Notes under the pieces: model-generated
The model's database searches: none
Seen by the model: the letters and a program-made list of their open reading frames with translations, nothing else
Told to the model about the DNA's origin: nothing
Source of the DNA: Aquimarina aggregata
GTDB taxonomy: Bacteria > Bacteroidota > Bacteroidia > Flavobacteriales > Flavobacteriaceae
Direction: 5' to 3'
Assembly: GCF_001632745.1 (NCBI RefSeq)
Contig: NZ_LQRT01000024.1
Span: forward strand, 186,001 to 250,000
Length of the DNA: 64,000 nucleotides
Translations under genes and position numbers: made by a program
Part shown: one piece after another, positions 8,700-18,060 of the stretch
Numbering within the stretch: position 1 is the first letter of the stretch
How the letters are laid out: each line of letters starts with the position of its first letter

Positions 8700-9423
8700 A
8701 GAGTAGTACCTGCATCAATTTTGACTTATTTCTCCTGCTAATAGGAATCCTATTTTCACCAATATACACTACCTCTTTTTTTAAATCAAAACTTTCAATC
8801 TTTTTTATATTCACCACACAAGACCTATTAACTTTCATGAATTCTGAAGAATTGATTTTATCAATTAACTCTTTTAGAGAAAGCTTTATTCTTATTTCTT
8901 CTTTAGAAATGAGTATTGAACAGTATTTTCCTTCGACGTTGATTAAACAGATATCAGAAATGTTTATTTTTTGTAATACTTTATCCGTTTTTACAATAAT
9001 ATAGTCTTGCTCTATTTGAGAGTCTGAATGCTTAAAAGTTTTATAACTGAAATTATCTTTTTTATGCTGGCAAGCTAACGCAAAGGTTCTTTTGAAATTT
9101 TCTTTATCCAGAGGTTTAGTAATATAAGAATAGGGAAATGTTTCTTTTGCTTTGTTAAACGTAGCTTCATCAATTGATGAAGTTAGATACATAATAATAA
9201 TAGGAAGATTATTTTCACGAACATATTCAGCTATTTCTATTCCGCTTCGTTTTCCTTTTAGATTAATATCCAACAGGATTAAATTTGGTTTAACAGCTTT
9301 TATTAAACGAAAAGCTTCTTCAGAATCCCCTGTGCTGTTTAATGAACTAATTTTCATTTCAGTTAATAGGACTTCTAATGCATTTACATAAATGACATCG
9401 TCCTCAACAATAAGTACTCTCAC
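8698..9423 (-). CDS. LytTR-family response regulator
   Basis: 241 residues. The N-terminal receiver domain (about 1-120) has the acidic pair E7-D8-D9, phosphoacceptor Asp52 in LILLDINL, and the YITKPLD lysine loop. The C-terminal LytTR DNA-binding domain (about 140-241) contains IVKTDKVLQKINISDICLINVEG and MKVNRSCVVNIKKIE. It activates or represses transcription after phosphorylation. It lies 215 nt downstream of the propeller sensor kinase gene in the same direction, so the two very likely form a two-component pair. Its 3' end meets the terminator of RNA-element copy 2 from the other strand. Confidence 0.92.
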   Translation of the reverse strand: MRVLIVEDDVIYVNALEVLLTEMKISSLNSTGDSEEAFRLIKAVKPNLILLDINLKGKRSGIEIAEYVRENNLPIIIMYLTSSIDEATFNKAKETFPYSYITKPLDKENFKRTFALACQHKKDNFSYKTFKHSDSQIEQDYIIVKTDKVLQKINISDICLINVEGKYCSILISKEEIRIKLSLKELIDKINSSEFMKVNRSCVVNIKKIESFDLKKEVVYIGENRIPISRRNKSKLMQVLL

Positions 9424-9638
9424 AATACAAATTTAATATTTCAATAATTAAAGTTTACTTTCAAAACGTAGTATAGCTATTTTTCTTTATGCAACATAAA
9501 AGAAAATTTGATTAGGTTTTAAGACGTTTATGTTATTAATAGCAAATACCATTCCTTTATAAAAAGAAATCTGATGTTTTGTCATAACAAAAGAGTATTA
9601 GGGGTTTGTCAAAGAGATAGTTACTAGGTTTCTAGAAA

Positions 9639-12600
9639 CTAATCTTGAGCACTAGGAAAAGTTACATGAAATTGTGATCCGATATTCAAAGAACTTTCTA
9701 CCTCTAGTTTTAAGTTGTTTAGTTTTATAAATTCTTTGCAAAGTATTAAGCCCAAACCACTACCTTCTTCTCCCCTAACACCGTAATTACTTTTTTTATA
9801 TCCTATGTCAAAAAGTTTTTCTAAAGCATCTTTATCCATACCAATTCCATTATCTTGAACAGTAAACTTAATAGTTTTATCACCTGTGCACGTCGCTTTT
9901 AATTCTATCAGACCTTTTTCTTCTGTATACTTTATGGCATTGCTTAATAAGTTTCTTACAATACTAGTTGTCGTATTATAATCCGCATATATGTTTGTAC
10001 TCTTGTCGATTAAAAAGAGAACTTGAATCCTATTTTTTTTAATACTTTCATCATATTGATCAAGGCATTCAGAAACTAGCGTATATAAATTTATTTTTTG
10101 AGGGTTAATGGTAATCATATTTTGTTGCGCCATTGCCCATTTCAAGAGGTTGTCTAGTAGATTGTTTAATTTAATCGAAGAACCTCTAATTTTATGAGAT
10201 AATTCTTCTATTTTATCTAGTTCTTTATTTTTAATAAAGTGGTCTATTAAGTAGGGAACTTCTTGAAACGAAATAAGTGGGCTTCTTAGATCATGTGCTA
10301 TAATGGCAAAAAAACGATCTTTTGTTTTATTAAGGATCTTAAGTTCATCGGTTCTTTTATTAACCACGGCCTCTAGTTGTCTTTTTTGTTGTTGGACATA
10401 CCTAATGCGAAATGAATACATTACATATAAAGAGGTAAGGACTAATAATAGTAGTGTTGCTAGAAACCATGGAGTTGCCCAAAAAGGTGGTTTTACGAGA
10501 ATAGAAATAGTGATTCCTTCTTCATTCCATACTCCATGATTGTTAGAAGCTTTGATACGAAGGGTGTAGTTTTTCGCAGATAGGTTAGTAAGCGTGATGG
10601 TGTTTTTAGTACCTAGATTAATCCAATCTTCATGCAGCCCCTCTAGCTTATAGGCATACTGATTAAGGTAATGATTGTAAAAGCTCAAGGCAGAAAAATC
10701 AAACGATATTACCGTATCTTCATGTGATAATTCTAAGATTCCATTAGATGAAAATGCTTGATGTAAGGGAATTTCTTTATTAAACTTTTTAAACCTGGTT
10801 AAGGCTACCTGAGGAATAAAGGTGTTTTTTTTTATTTCTTCAGGCTGAAAAGCATTTACTCCATTTGTACCCCCAAAAAACATTTTTCCTTCTTTGTTTT
10901 TAAAATAAGCATTGGCATTAAATTCATTGCCTTGTAAACCATTACTCTTATCATAATTAACAAAGGTTTCTTGTACTGGATTGAACATAGATAGGCCTTT
11001 ATTAGTGCTTAGCCATAGATTTCCACGCTTATCTTCTAATATTCCATATACAACATTATTTGGTAAACCATCCTTAACGGTATAATGTTTAAACGATTCT
11101 TTATCTCTATCAAAAAGATTTAGCCCACCCCCATTCGTTGCAATCCAAAAGTTTCCTTTTTTATCTTCATAAAAAGAATGGATAAAGTATGAATTGATTC
11201 CGTTTTTCTTATCAGGTCGTTCTTTATATCGTATAAATTTTTCTGTATGTTTATCAAACTTAGCAAATCCATGGCCTTCGGTTCCTACCCAAAAAACACC
11301 TTTTCGATCCTTGTATATTGTATTTATTTTGTTTGAAGGGATACTGTAAGGGTTTTGTGGATCTGTTCTAAAAATTTTAGAGGATTTATTGGTTATGTCC
11401 ACAATGTATAACCCATTAGAGGTTCCAATCCATAATTTGTCTTTGCTCTCAGGAACTATATCAAAAATAAAATTGCAGTTACCATAGAGATATTTAGGGT
11501 ATCGGGTAAATTTTTTTTGATATTTATCTAGTAAGAATAGACCTTTATCATGTATACTAATCCAAAATATGTCTTTTGATATATTTGGATCATTATAGAT
11601 TTCATAGACATCCATACCAACCATTTTAGAATACGTTGTAAAGTCATCGGCATAATGTTGTAATTTACCATTTTGGATATCGATAAGATCAAGCCCGCCG
11701 TACCCACCTATCCAGATGTTTTTATCCATATCCTCATAGATTGAACGAATACTAGAAAAACCTAAGCTGTTTTGATTATTTTCATCTCTTTTATAGGTTT
11801 CAATGGTATTAATAGCGGGAGCTAGCATGAATACTCCGTATCCCATTGTGCCTAACCAAACAATTCCTGATTGATCTACCCAAATGGTTTTAATTGAGTT
11901 TTGAGTTCCTTTTATAGGGTAAAAGCTAAACGTACCATTTTTAGGGTTAAAAACTTCTAATCCGTAATTAGTAGATTGCCATATGAGACCACTTTTGTCC
12001 TGGATCATGATCCCACTATGATATAAATAGTCGTTCCTTTTATAGTTTTTTTGTGTTGACCAGTTTGGTTTATAAAAAACACAAGTTTCTTTAGTCGCAA
12101 GATTTATTTGCTCTAAGGATTTGTTATCATGCCTACTTCTGTATAATAATAGTTCACCATAATTATTTTCCTGAATCATTTGATGACTATATCCAATATT
12201 GTTTATAACTGTATTATAAGAGGTTATAAATTGTTGTTTTTGAATATCGAAAATATAAATACTAGTATCCTCATCTTTTAAAGCTTCAATGTATAAACGA
12301 TTTTCGGATTTATTACTTTTTATACGAGATATAGCTTTATCATCATTAATCGTATATCTTTCGGTTTTATTTGTATTAAGGTTGAATTTAAGTAGTTCTC
12401 CTTTAGATGTTCCTATCCAAACAATTCCTTTGGTATTGGAGTAGATTGTCCTTATTATATGTTGCGCGTTTAGATGTTCATTTTCAAAAAATTGAAAGCA
12501 CTCTGTAAATGGGTCAAAACTATATAACCCGTTTAAAGTTCCTATCCATAGTACGCCGGTAGTATCTTCATAAATAGCAGTAATAACATTATTTTGTATA

Positions 12601-12851
12601 CTACAGGGATTATCGTAATAATAATTATAGATTTTAAATTCGTATCCATCATATCGATTAAGTCCATCTTTGGTTCCGAACCACATAAACCCTTTTTTAT
12701 CTTGAATAATACTAGATATATAGCCTTGAGAAAGTCCATCGTTAGTAGTTAAATGTATGTAAGATGAGGGGTCTTCTTGAGCGTATCCGCAATTAATTAT
12801 ACTGCTAAGAAGTACACTAATTAATAGATGATAAATTTTATTTTTTTGCAT
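9639..12851 (-). CDS. propeller-domain sensor histidine kinase
   Basis: 1070 residues. Signal peptide (about 1-24). A large periplasmic sensor follows, built of two beta-propellers from repeated units of the type GLWIGT..GL..FD (for example GFMWFGTKDGLNRYDGYEF, GVLWIGTLNGLYSFDP). Next come a Y_Y_Y domain (about 690-760), one membrane helix (PWFLATLLLLVLTSLYVMY), a HisKA domain with H-box FFAIIAHDLRSPL, and an HATPase domain (NLLSNAIKYT, DNGIGMD, GSGLGL). Unlike many Bacteroidota hybrid two-component systems it has no fused receiver or AraC domain; output must pass to the LytTR regulator encoded next. Such sensors usually detect glycans or small molecules in the periplasm. The ligand is unknown. 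Confidence 0.95.
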   Translation of the reverse strand: MQKNKIYHLLISVLLSSIINCGYAQEDPSSYIHLTTNDGLSQGYISSIIQDKKGFMWFGTKDGLNRYDGYEFKIYNYYYDNPCSIQNNVITAIYEDTTGVLWIGTLNGLYSFDPFTECFQFFENEHLNAQHIIRTIYSNTKGIVWIGTSKGELLKFNLNTNKTERYTINDDKAISRIKSNKSENRLYIEALKDEDTSIYIFDIQKQQFITSYNTVINNIGYSHQMIQENNYGELLLYRSRHDNKSLEQINLATKETCVFYKPNWSTQKNYKRNDYLYHSGIMIQDKSGLIWQSTNYGLEVFNPKNGTFSFYPIKGTQNSIKTIWVDQSGIVWLGTMGYGVFMLAPAINTIETYKRDENNQNSLGFSSIRSIYEDMDKNIWIGGYGGLDLIDIQNGKLQHYADDFTTYSKMVGMDVYEIYNDPNISKDIFWISIHDKGLFLLDKYQKKFTRYPKYLYGNCNFIFDIVPESKDKLWIGTSNGLYIVDITNKSSKIFRTDPQNPYSIPSNKINTIYKDRKGVFWVGTEGHGFAKFDKHTEKFIRYKERPDKKNGINSYFIHSFYEDKKGNFWIATNGGGLNLFDRDKESFKHYTVKDGLPNNVVYGILEDKRGNLWLSTNKGLSMFNPVQETFVNYDKSNGLQGNEFNANAYFKNKEGKMFFGGTNGVNAFQPEEIKKNTFIPQVALTRFKKFNKEIPLHQAFSSNGILELSHEDTVISFDFSALSFYNHYLNQYAYKLEGLHEDWINLGTKNTITLTNLSAKNYTLRIKASNNHGVWNEEGITISILVKPPFWATPWFLATLLLLVLTSLYVMYSFRIRYVQQQKRQLEAVVNKRTDELKILNKTKDRFFAIIAHDLRSPLISFQEVPYLIDHFIKNKELDKIEELSHKIRGSSIKLNNLLDNLLKWAMAQQNMITINPQKINLYTLVSECLDQYDESIKKNRIQVLFLIDKSTNIYADYNTTTSIVRNLLSNAIKYTEEKGLIELKATCTGDKTIKFTVQDNGIGMDKDALEKLFDIGYKKSNYGVRGEEGSGLGLILCKEFIKLNNLKLEVESSLNIGSQFHVTFPSAQD

Positions 12852-13112
12852 TCTCTAAGAATAAGTGGTACCTGTACAAAGCTGATTTTTAAGGCTGCAA
12901 TAGTATTTCAATTTTGAAATAATCAAAAGTATAAACTCTAAAAATTATCTTAAAAATTTCTTTAAAATCACTCATACCAAAAAAACAACCAGTTGTACCA
13001 GTTAAAGCTAAAAAAGGAAGTCAAAGTTATTGAAACAGATACATCTAGTTCTCTTAGCGTACTTCAGTTTGACATAGTTTATTAATATGTCTGAAAAAAC
13101 TTTATAAAACCG
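12852..13112. other. intergenic region between divergent genes
   Basis: AT-rich region upstream of the sensor kinase (minus) and of the lipoprotein gene at 13216 (plus). No ORF of note. The part closest to the lipoprotein gene is the duplicated promoter block listed separately. Confidence 0.5.
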
Positions 13113-13180
13113 CTTATTCCTATTCTAAGACCAGTCGATTCGTATTTTTTGAGGATACTAAAACACGTTTCATCTTTACC
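13113..13180 (+). promoter_or_regulatory. duplicated promoter block, copy A
   Basis: 61 of 68 positions match 14411-14478, and each copy starts 103-106 nt before a lipoprotein start codon. Inside it, TTG (13149-13151), a 19-nt spacer and CATCTTTA (13171-13178) fit the Bacteroidota -33 TTG / -7 TAnnTTTG promoter with substitutions. The best-conserved run is TATTTTTTGAGGATACTAAA, which covers the -33 region and part of the spacer and may also hold a regulator site. Confidence 0.6.
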
Positions 13181-13215
13181 GAATCTTAAATCAATAATTT
13201 ATAAAACAATAAAAA

Positions 13216-14244
13216 ATGAGTAAAAAATTTCACTTGTTATTTGCAATTATGATGGCTTCAACATTGTTAGTTTCATGTAATAAGATATTTCTAGGTAAAG
13301 GTACTTGTAAAATTGGTTCTGTTGAAAAGGAATTTACCAAGGCTAACTCTTTTAATAAAGGAGTTCTTGCTTTATCAAATGGAGATGATGAGTTTGTATC
13401 TTTCTTTTTTCCAATCCCAACGACCTTTCCCACAACGTATGATATGAATACAAGAAAAATAATCACAGTTGACTGTTCTGTTAATGGTAAACAATATAGT
13501 GCCACTAATGGGGCTTTAGGTTTTGGAAGACAAGGTTCATTTACTATTAAAATTACAAAGTATAGTAACTCCAGAATTTCAGGAACGTTTCAGTTTACTG
13601 CTATTAATGATGATCATGAGCAAATAGTTATTAAAGACGGAATCTTTAATGAAATTCCGGATTTAGAATTTTTTAATAAGAAACTTGGGCTAATGGAAGA
13701 CAAACCGTCCCATACTCAAGACCCGCAAGATCCTAAAATAGAACACCAATCGAAGGAAAGTAAATCATTTCACATTACAGAGATTCAAGATCAAGAAAAA
13801 AGTAAAACTGAAGAAGAACTAATTTCTGATATCAGAGAAAAATTTGGTGCTATTAACTATAATATTAATTCTTATACAAAAGTCAAAAAAGACGTAATGG
13901 AAGAAAGTACAGAAGGTGGCGAGCTTGAGGGTTATTTTAAAAACACTGAATTAAGGAAAATGATAACGACTTACTACGGCGAAATGGGTAAGCTAATAGA
14001 AGAATACTATTTGTGGGACGATCAATTATTTTTTGTTTTCACACATGAACATTACTATGATAAGCCAATGCATATGGAAGGTTCAAAGGTTTCTAAAATA
14101 AATGAGAATCGATATTATTTTTATAAAGATAAGCTAGTAAGGTGGCTTGATCCACAAAAGAAAAAAGTTGCCAAATCAAAATTTACCGAAAAGGGGACAG
14201 AAATACTACAAAAATCTAAAAAGTTGAAAGAAAAAGTAAAATAA
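13216..14244 (+). CDS. lipoprotein with DUF6252-like N-terminal domain
   Basis: 342 residues. Lipoprotein signal with lipobox LLVSC. The mature N-terminal domain (about 25-150) ends in the beta-hairpin pattern FTIKITKYSNSRISGTFQFT...IKDGIFNEIP, which recalls DUF6252 proteins from memory. A charged linker (about 155-205) follows, then a C-terminal domain (about 205-320) with REKFGAINYNINSYTK and FFVFTHEHYYDKP, of a type I do not recognise. It ends in a Lys-rich tail. It is driven by duplicated promoter copy A, so it is probably coregulated with the lipocalin-like gene at 14517. Function unknown. Confidence 0.8.
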   Translation: MSKKFHLLFAIMMASTLLVSCNKIFLGKGTCKIGSVEKEFTKANSFNKGVLALSNGDDEFVSFFFPIPTTFPTTYDMNTRKIITVDCSVNGKQYSATNGALGFGRQGSFTIKITKYSNSRISGTFQFTAINDDHEQIVIKDGIFNEIPDLEFFNKKLGLMEDKPSHTQDPQDPKIEHQSKESKSFHITEIQDQEKSKTEEELISDIREKFGAINYNINSYTKVKKDVMEESTEGGELEGYFKNTELRKMITTYYGEMGKLIEEYYLWDDQLFFVFTHEHYYDKPMHMEGSKVSKINENRYYFYKDKLVRWLDPQKKKVAKSKFTEKGTEILQKSKKLKEKVK

Positions 14245-14410
14245 AAGCATAAGACAGAACAATCGTAACCAGCGAGTATGGTTAATGCTTATAAAATGAC
14301 CAGTAATACCGCATGTAGTAAATAAAGGAGATTTGATACTTTAAAAGGTATCAAATTGATTCTCTTTGTTTTATGAAAATTAACTTGTTTGTCTATATAC
14401 TTAGAAACCA

Positions 14411-14478
14411 CTTATTCCTATTATAAAACCAATCGAATCCTATTTTTTGAGGATACTAAAACACGCTTCATCTTTGCC
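14411..14478 (+). promoter_or_regulatory. duplicated promoter block, copy B
   Basis: Second copy of the block at 13113 (61 of 68 identical). TTG at 14447-14449, a 19-nt spacer, then CATCTTTG at 14469-14476: a good fit to TTG-N19-TAnnTTTG apart from the first base of the -7 box. It precedes the lipocalin-like lipoprotein gene. Confidence 0.65.
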
Positions 14479-14516
14479 CGACAGTAATTCAAAAGATATA
14501 TAAAAACTTCAAAAAA

Positions 14517-15059
14517 ATGATTAAACAACTTTACTTATTATTTCTAGTCACCGTTGCTTCAACGCTATTAATTTCATGCAGTAATGATGATGATAGTTCA
14601 CCTGATTTGTCAGATACTTTGGCGCTCGACGGTATTTGGAAGCTAACTAGTTTAAAAACAGAAAACGGAAAAATATCACCAGAGGATATTTCTTTAATAG
14701 CAGATTTTGAAATGATCGGAGAATATTATGGTCTCCTGATTGATTTTATTGAACCAAATATTTTAACTCAAACTGGTTTTTATGATCTAAGATTAAGAGC
14801 TGCTGGGAATGAGGAATTTGTAGAAGATATTGAAGTAGTTATACCTCCTGGGAGATGGTCAAAAGAAGGGAATGAGTTAACTATAAGTTTCAATAACAAT
14901 ACGCTAACTTTTGTTATCAACAAAATATCTAAAGACAAGATAAGCCTTGTAGCCGATCTTAATTCTTACTTATCAATAATGAATGTCTTCGAAGATGAAG
15001 ATGAACCTAAACTTACGTTCAAAGGCGAGATTGTTTTAGAATTAACAAAACAGAACTAG
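14517..15059 (+). CDS. lipocalin-like lipoprotein
   Basis: 180 residues. Lipobox LLISC followed by SNDDDSSP. The mature part opens with LDGIWKLTSLKTENG, the G-x-W start of small Bacteroidota lipocalin-like domains, and continues with alternating strands (GRWSKEGNELTISFNNNTLTF) to about residue 175. Probably an outer-membrane-anchored small-molecule or stress lipoprotein; no ligand can be inferred. It shares its promoter block with the lipoprotein gene at 13216, and a perfect hairpin follows. Confidence 0.8.
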   Translation: MIKQLYLLFLVTVASTLLISCSNDDDSSPDLSDTLALDGIWKLTSLKTENGKISPEDISLIADFEMIGEYYGLLIDFIEPNILTQTGFYDLRLRAAGNEEFVEDIEVVIPPGRWSKEGNELTISFNNNTLTFVINKISKDKISLVADLNSYLSIMNVFEDEDEPKLTFKGEIVLELTKQN

Positions 15060-15092
15060 AAAACGCTTTTTTTTGCCTCCAGATCAAAAACA

Positions 15093-15125
15093 AAGGCTTT
15101 TAGAAAGTTACTTTCTAAAAGCCTT
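15093..15125 (+). terminator. 15-bp perfect hairpin after the lipocalin-like gene
   Basis: AAGGCTTTTAGAAAG (15093-15107) and CTTTCTAAAAGCCTT (15111-15125) pair perfectly across a 3-nt loop. The T-tract after it is poor, so it may be a Rho-independent terminator of modest strength or an RNA-stabilising 3' hairpin. Confidence 0.65.
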
Positions 15126-15290
15126 ATCATAATCGTTTATATATACTTAGCAAATATGTAAAATGCTTAGAATGCATTTAATAAACCGCCCCAGTATAAC
15201 AATACAAATAAAAACAGACAATACTAATTAAAACCACAACCACTAGAATTTTAATAATAGAAGTTCTATAGATTATCAAAATAGTATAAA

Positions 15291-17006
15291 ATGAAAAACA
15301 AATACTTTATAATTTACGTAATAACAGCACTATTGAGTTTAACTAGTGCAACGGCTCAAGAACAATTATGGAAAGGAACCTTTGAGGGTTGGGATTTTGG
15401 TTTTAAAGACGGAAAAGGAAACCGTGACGAATTTTGGAAAATCCAACCTAACGGAGAACTACATGCTATAGGAGGCACATGGTATGACCGCCAAAGTGGT
15501 ATGCGCACAGCAAAACCTTACAGTAATTATGAATTAACATTAGAATATAAATGGTTAACACCAGGAAGTGGTGATAGAGATGGTAACAGTGGTATCTGGA
15601 TTCATGGAGAAAATAATTTTGCTCAAGATAACGGTGGATTTCCAAATTCTATAGAAGTACAGCTTAAAAAAGGAGAAGCAGGAGATCTTCTTAGAAAAGG
15701 AATGGATATAAAAGCTAGGCCTGGCTATCTTAATAAAGGTAAATATGGAAATGGAAGAATAAGACATGAACAACTACCAAGACGTAGTGACCCTAAAGGT
15801 ACCATAGAGTATTTTCATAAAGAATGGAATACAATGACCATACGATGTGAAGAAGACCTTATTTCTGTATATCTAAACGGATTTTTGATTAATCAAGGGA
15901 ACGTTTTTAAAAATGGAAAAGCTGTAACATCTGGATTTATAACATTGCAATCTGAATTAAAAAATCTAGCTTTTAGAAACATTTATATTGAAGAAATAGA
16001 GAATACAGAGCGTTGTTCTATTAGTCCTATAGTATATGACAAACATGGTATTACTAATAATATAAGTAGAGAAGATGATTATGCTGAAATTGAAATTGGA
16101 GGCTATGTAGTATTATGTGCGATTACCCAGAGTGAAGGAACTTGGACCTGGACAGGACCTAATAATTTTAGTGATGTAGGAAGGTGTATTACTATTCCAA
16201 ATGTTCAAGAAGATCAATTGGGAATCTACACAGCTACTTTTGCTGGAATCAATGGATGTAATGCCTCTCATAACTTTGAAATAGGACTTGAAAAAGATAT
16301 ATCTGGCACCTATCATTTCATTAACGTAAAAACTAAAAAGTACTTGGATGCAGATCCAAATACAGTGGTAAAACAAGGAAATAATGAAGCAAATGATAAT
16401 GATACGCACTGGAACTTGATCCCTTCTACCCCTGGGTATTTTTTTATAGATAATGATAAGAATGACCGAGGGCCTTTGATGGCAGCATCTTCACTACATA
16501 ATAGTATATCTTATGAGGCAGAAGAATTGCTTATGACTCCAGCTCCTCGAAGAGAGTGGAAAGCGATCAAAGTTGGTTATAACACTTACCAGTTTTTATG
16601 CAAAGATGAAGCAAGAGGATATTTAACAGCAGTGGTTGGTAATGAAAAAGTAATAAATACAAATAACTTAATAGGAGACGGAGTAGCTATAGAATGGGAA
16701 TTGATTCCTGTTTCCAATAGTAAAAAGTCTGATAATAAACTGACTATAAATAAATCAAATCACAGTAATATTCTGGTTACCCAAGCCGCTAATAATGGAT
16801 CATTTACGGTTCATTTTAACGGACAAAAAATATCAGATCTAATAATTTACAATATGACGGGTCAAAATGTGTACAAAAAAACCTTTGGAGAGCAAAAACC
16901 TACGAGTCATTTATTAGTAAATCAAAATTTTGTGTCAGGAATATATATACTACAAACCATAGACGCAAATGGTAATACGAAAAGTACCAAGTTTATGGTT
17001 GACTAG
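15291..17006 (+). CDS. T9SS-exported DUF1080 (3-keto-disaccharide hydrolase-like) protein
   Basis: 571 residues. Signal peptide (about 1-22, ending TATAQ). DUF1080 domain (about 23-235), a concanavalin-like sandwich with YELTLEYKW, GNSGIWIHGENN and EWNTMTIRCEEDLISVYLNG. An Ig-like segment (about 255-335, GTWTWTGPNNFSDVG). A beta-trefoil-like segment (about 338-480, YHFINVKTKKYLDADPN). Finally a T9SS type A sorting domain (about 495-571, with ISDLIIYNMTGQNVYKK, ending STKFMVD). It is therefore exported through the outer membrane, probably to bind or hydrolyse a carbohydrate. The domain combination is unusual. Catalysis is inferred from the family name only. Confidence 0.88.
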   Translation: MKNKYFIIYVITALLSLTSATAQEQLWKGTFEGWDFGFKDGKGNRDEFWKIQPNGELHAIGGTWYDRQSGMRTAKPYSNYELTLEYKWLTPGSGDRDGNSGIWIHGENNFAQDNGGFPNSIEVQLKKGEAGDLLRKGMDIKARPGYLNKGKYGNGRIRHEQLPRRSDPKGTIEYFHKEWNTMTIRCEEDLISVYLNGFLINQGNVFKNGKAVTSGFITLQSELKNLAFRNIYIEEIENTERCSISPIVYDKHGITNNISREDDYAEIEIGGYVVLCAITQSEGTWTWTGPNNFSDVGRCITIPNVQEDQLGIYTATFAGINGCNASHNFEIGLEKDISGTYHFINVKTKKYLDADPNTVVKQGNNEANDNDTHWNLIPSTPGYFFIDNDKNDRGPLMAASSLHNSISYEAEELLMTPAPRREWKAIKVGYNTYQFLCKDEARGYLTAVVGNEKVINTNNLIGDGVAIEWELIPVSNSKKSDNKLTINKSNHSNILVTQAANNGSFTVHFNGQKISDLIIYNMTGQNVYKKTFGEQKPTSHLLVNQNFVSGIYILQTIDANGNTKSTKFMVD

Positions 17007-17196
17007 TGTAGAATAATATTATATGATGATCATCTTGCCTTTATCAATTCTGAATCAGAACATAAATCTGTTATTGAATTTAAAATAATTATTCCCAAGT
17101 GATTAAAAAAAATCAGAATTAAAAAAATGATATAACATCCATCATATTAATAATGGAAAAAAAGTAAGTAAGAATCTGTTTTTAACACATTAAACC

Positions 17197-17243
17197 CTAT
17201 CAGATATGTTTAACAATGTATGGCTCCTTTTTATGTCTGATAG
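17197..17243 (+). promoter_or_regulatory. inverted repeat in the leader of the outer-membrane protein gene
   Basis: CTATCAGATAT (17197-17207) pairs with ATGTCTGATAG (17233-17243), 11 bp including one G-U, 41 nt before the start codon of the barrel protein gene. It could be an operator or a 5'-UTR stem. No specific regulator can be named. Confidence 0.4.
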
Positions 17244-17284
17244 TTAGTATACAGGAGTTGAAATAATAAATTAATATTTAAATT

Positions 17285-17851
17285 ATGAGAAAAATTTTAG
17301 TACTAGCTGTAGTTACTTTATTAGGAATGACAACTACAAATGCACAAGTTAAATTTGGTTTTGGTTTTGGTTATGCAGTACCTTCAGGAGATATTGCAGA
17401 CATTACTGATGGTGGACTTTCCGCGCACCTTGAATTAGGATATGGAGTAACAGAAAATATTGATGTTTCTATTTTATGGCAAGGTGATTTCCTAACTGGG
17501 GCTGATGTTCAAATAAACGACATACAATCATCGGTATCTTACGGAGCTGTAGCCTTAGGAAGTTTCCTTGTAAATGGCCGTTACTTTTTTACAGACACAA
17601 AATTTAAACCTTATGGAAGCCTTGGATTGGGATTAACTAATATAGGATCGATAGAAATAGAGTCTAATATTACTACAGTTCAAGGGAATGTTGGGAGTAC
17701 GTCTAACTTTGCATTTCGTCCAGCTGTTGGTTTTAAGTATGGTGTTCTTAATATGAATGCTGCTTATCTGAATGCAGGTAAAGTAGGCGATACTTCAATA
17801 AGTGATTTTACGGTAAATATTGGTCTGTTATTTACTTTCGGAGGACAATAG
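17285..17851 (+). CDS. outer-membrane beta-barrel protein (OmpW/OprF-like fold)
   Basis: 188 residues. Signal peptide ending NAQ (about 1-20), then alternating amphipathic strands with turn glycines (KFGFGFGYAVPSGDI, GLSAHLELGYGVTENIDVSI, FKPYGSLGLGLTNIG), ending in a terminal strand LLFTFGGQ. Typical of small eight-stranded Bacteroidota outer-membrane proteins. Preceded by a leader inverted repeat. No operon partner; the next element on the strand is RNA-element copy 3. Confidence 0.85.
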   Translation: MRKILVLAVVTLLGMTTTNAQVKFGFGFGYAVPSGDIADITDGGLSAHLELGYGVTENIDVSILWQGDFLTGADVQINDIQSSVSYGAVALGSFLVNGRYFFTDTKFKPYGSLGLGLTNIGSIEIESNITTVQGNVGSTSNFAFRPAVGFKYGVLNMNAAYLNAGKVGDTSISDFTVNIGLLFTFGGQ

Positions 17852-18060
17852 ATTAGAATCAAATTAAAATACTAAAAAAGAGACTGTATAAACCACCCAA
17901 TGTTATGCATAAAACAAAAACCTAGACATAATTATAACAAGTATTGATGTTGAAATAATTATTTACGAGTACTATAGAAAGGTTAAGTAATTAAATGAAT
18001 TCTATAAAAGTAAATTTATTTAATTGAAATACAAAAAAGACCTTCAGTACAGTACCTTAC
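17852..18060. other. intergenic, nothing clear
   Basis: AT-rich spacer between the barrel gene and RNA-element copy 3. No ORF or strong hairpin was seen. If copy 3 is an independent RNA, its promoter must lie in the last part of this stretch; I did not find a good TTG/TAnnTTTG pair at correct spacing. Confidence 0.4.
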
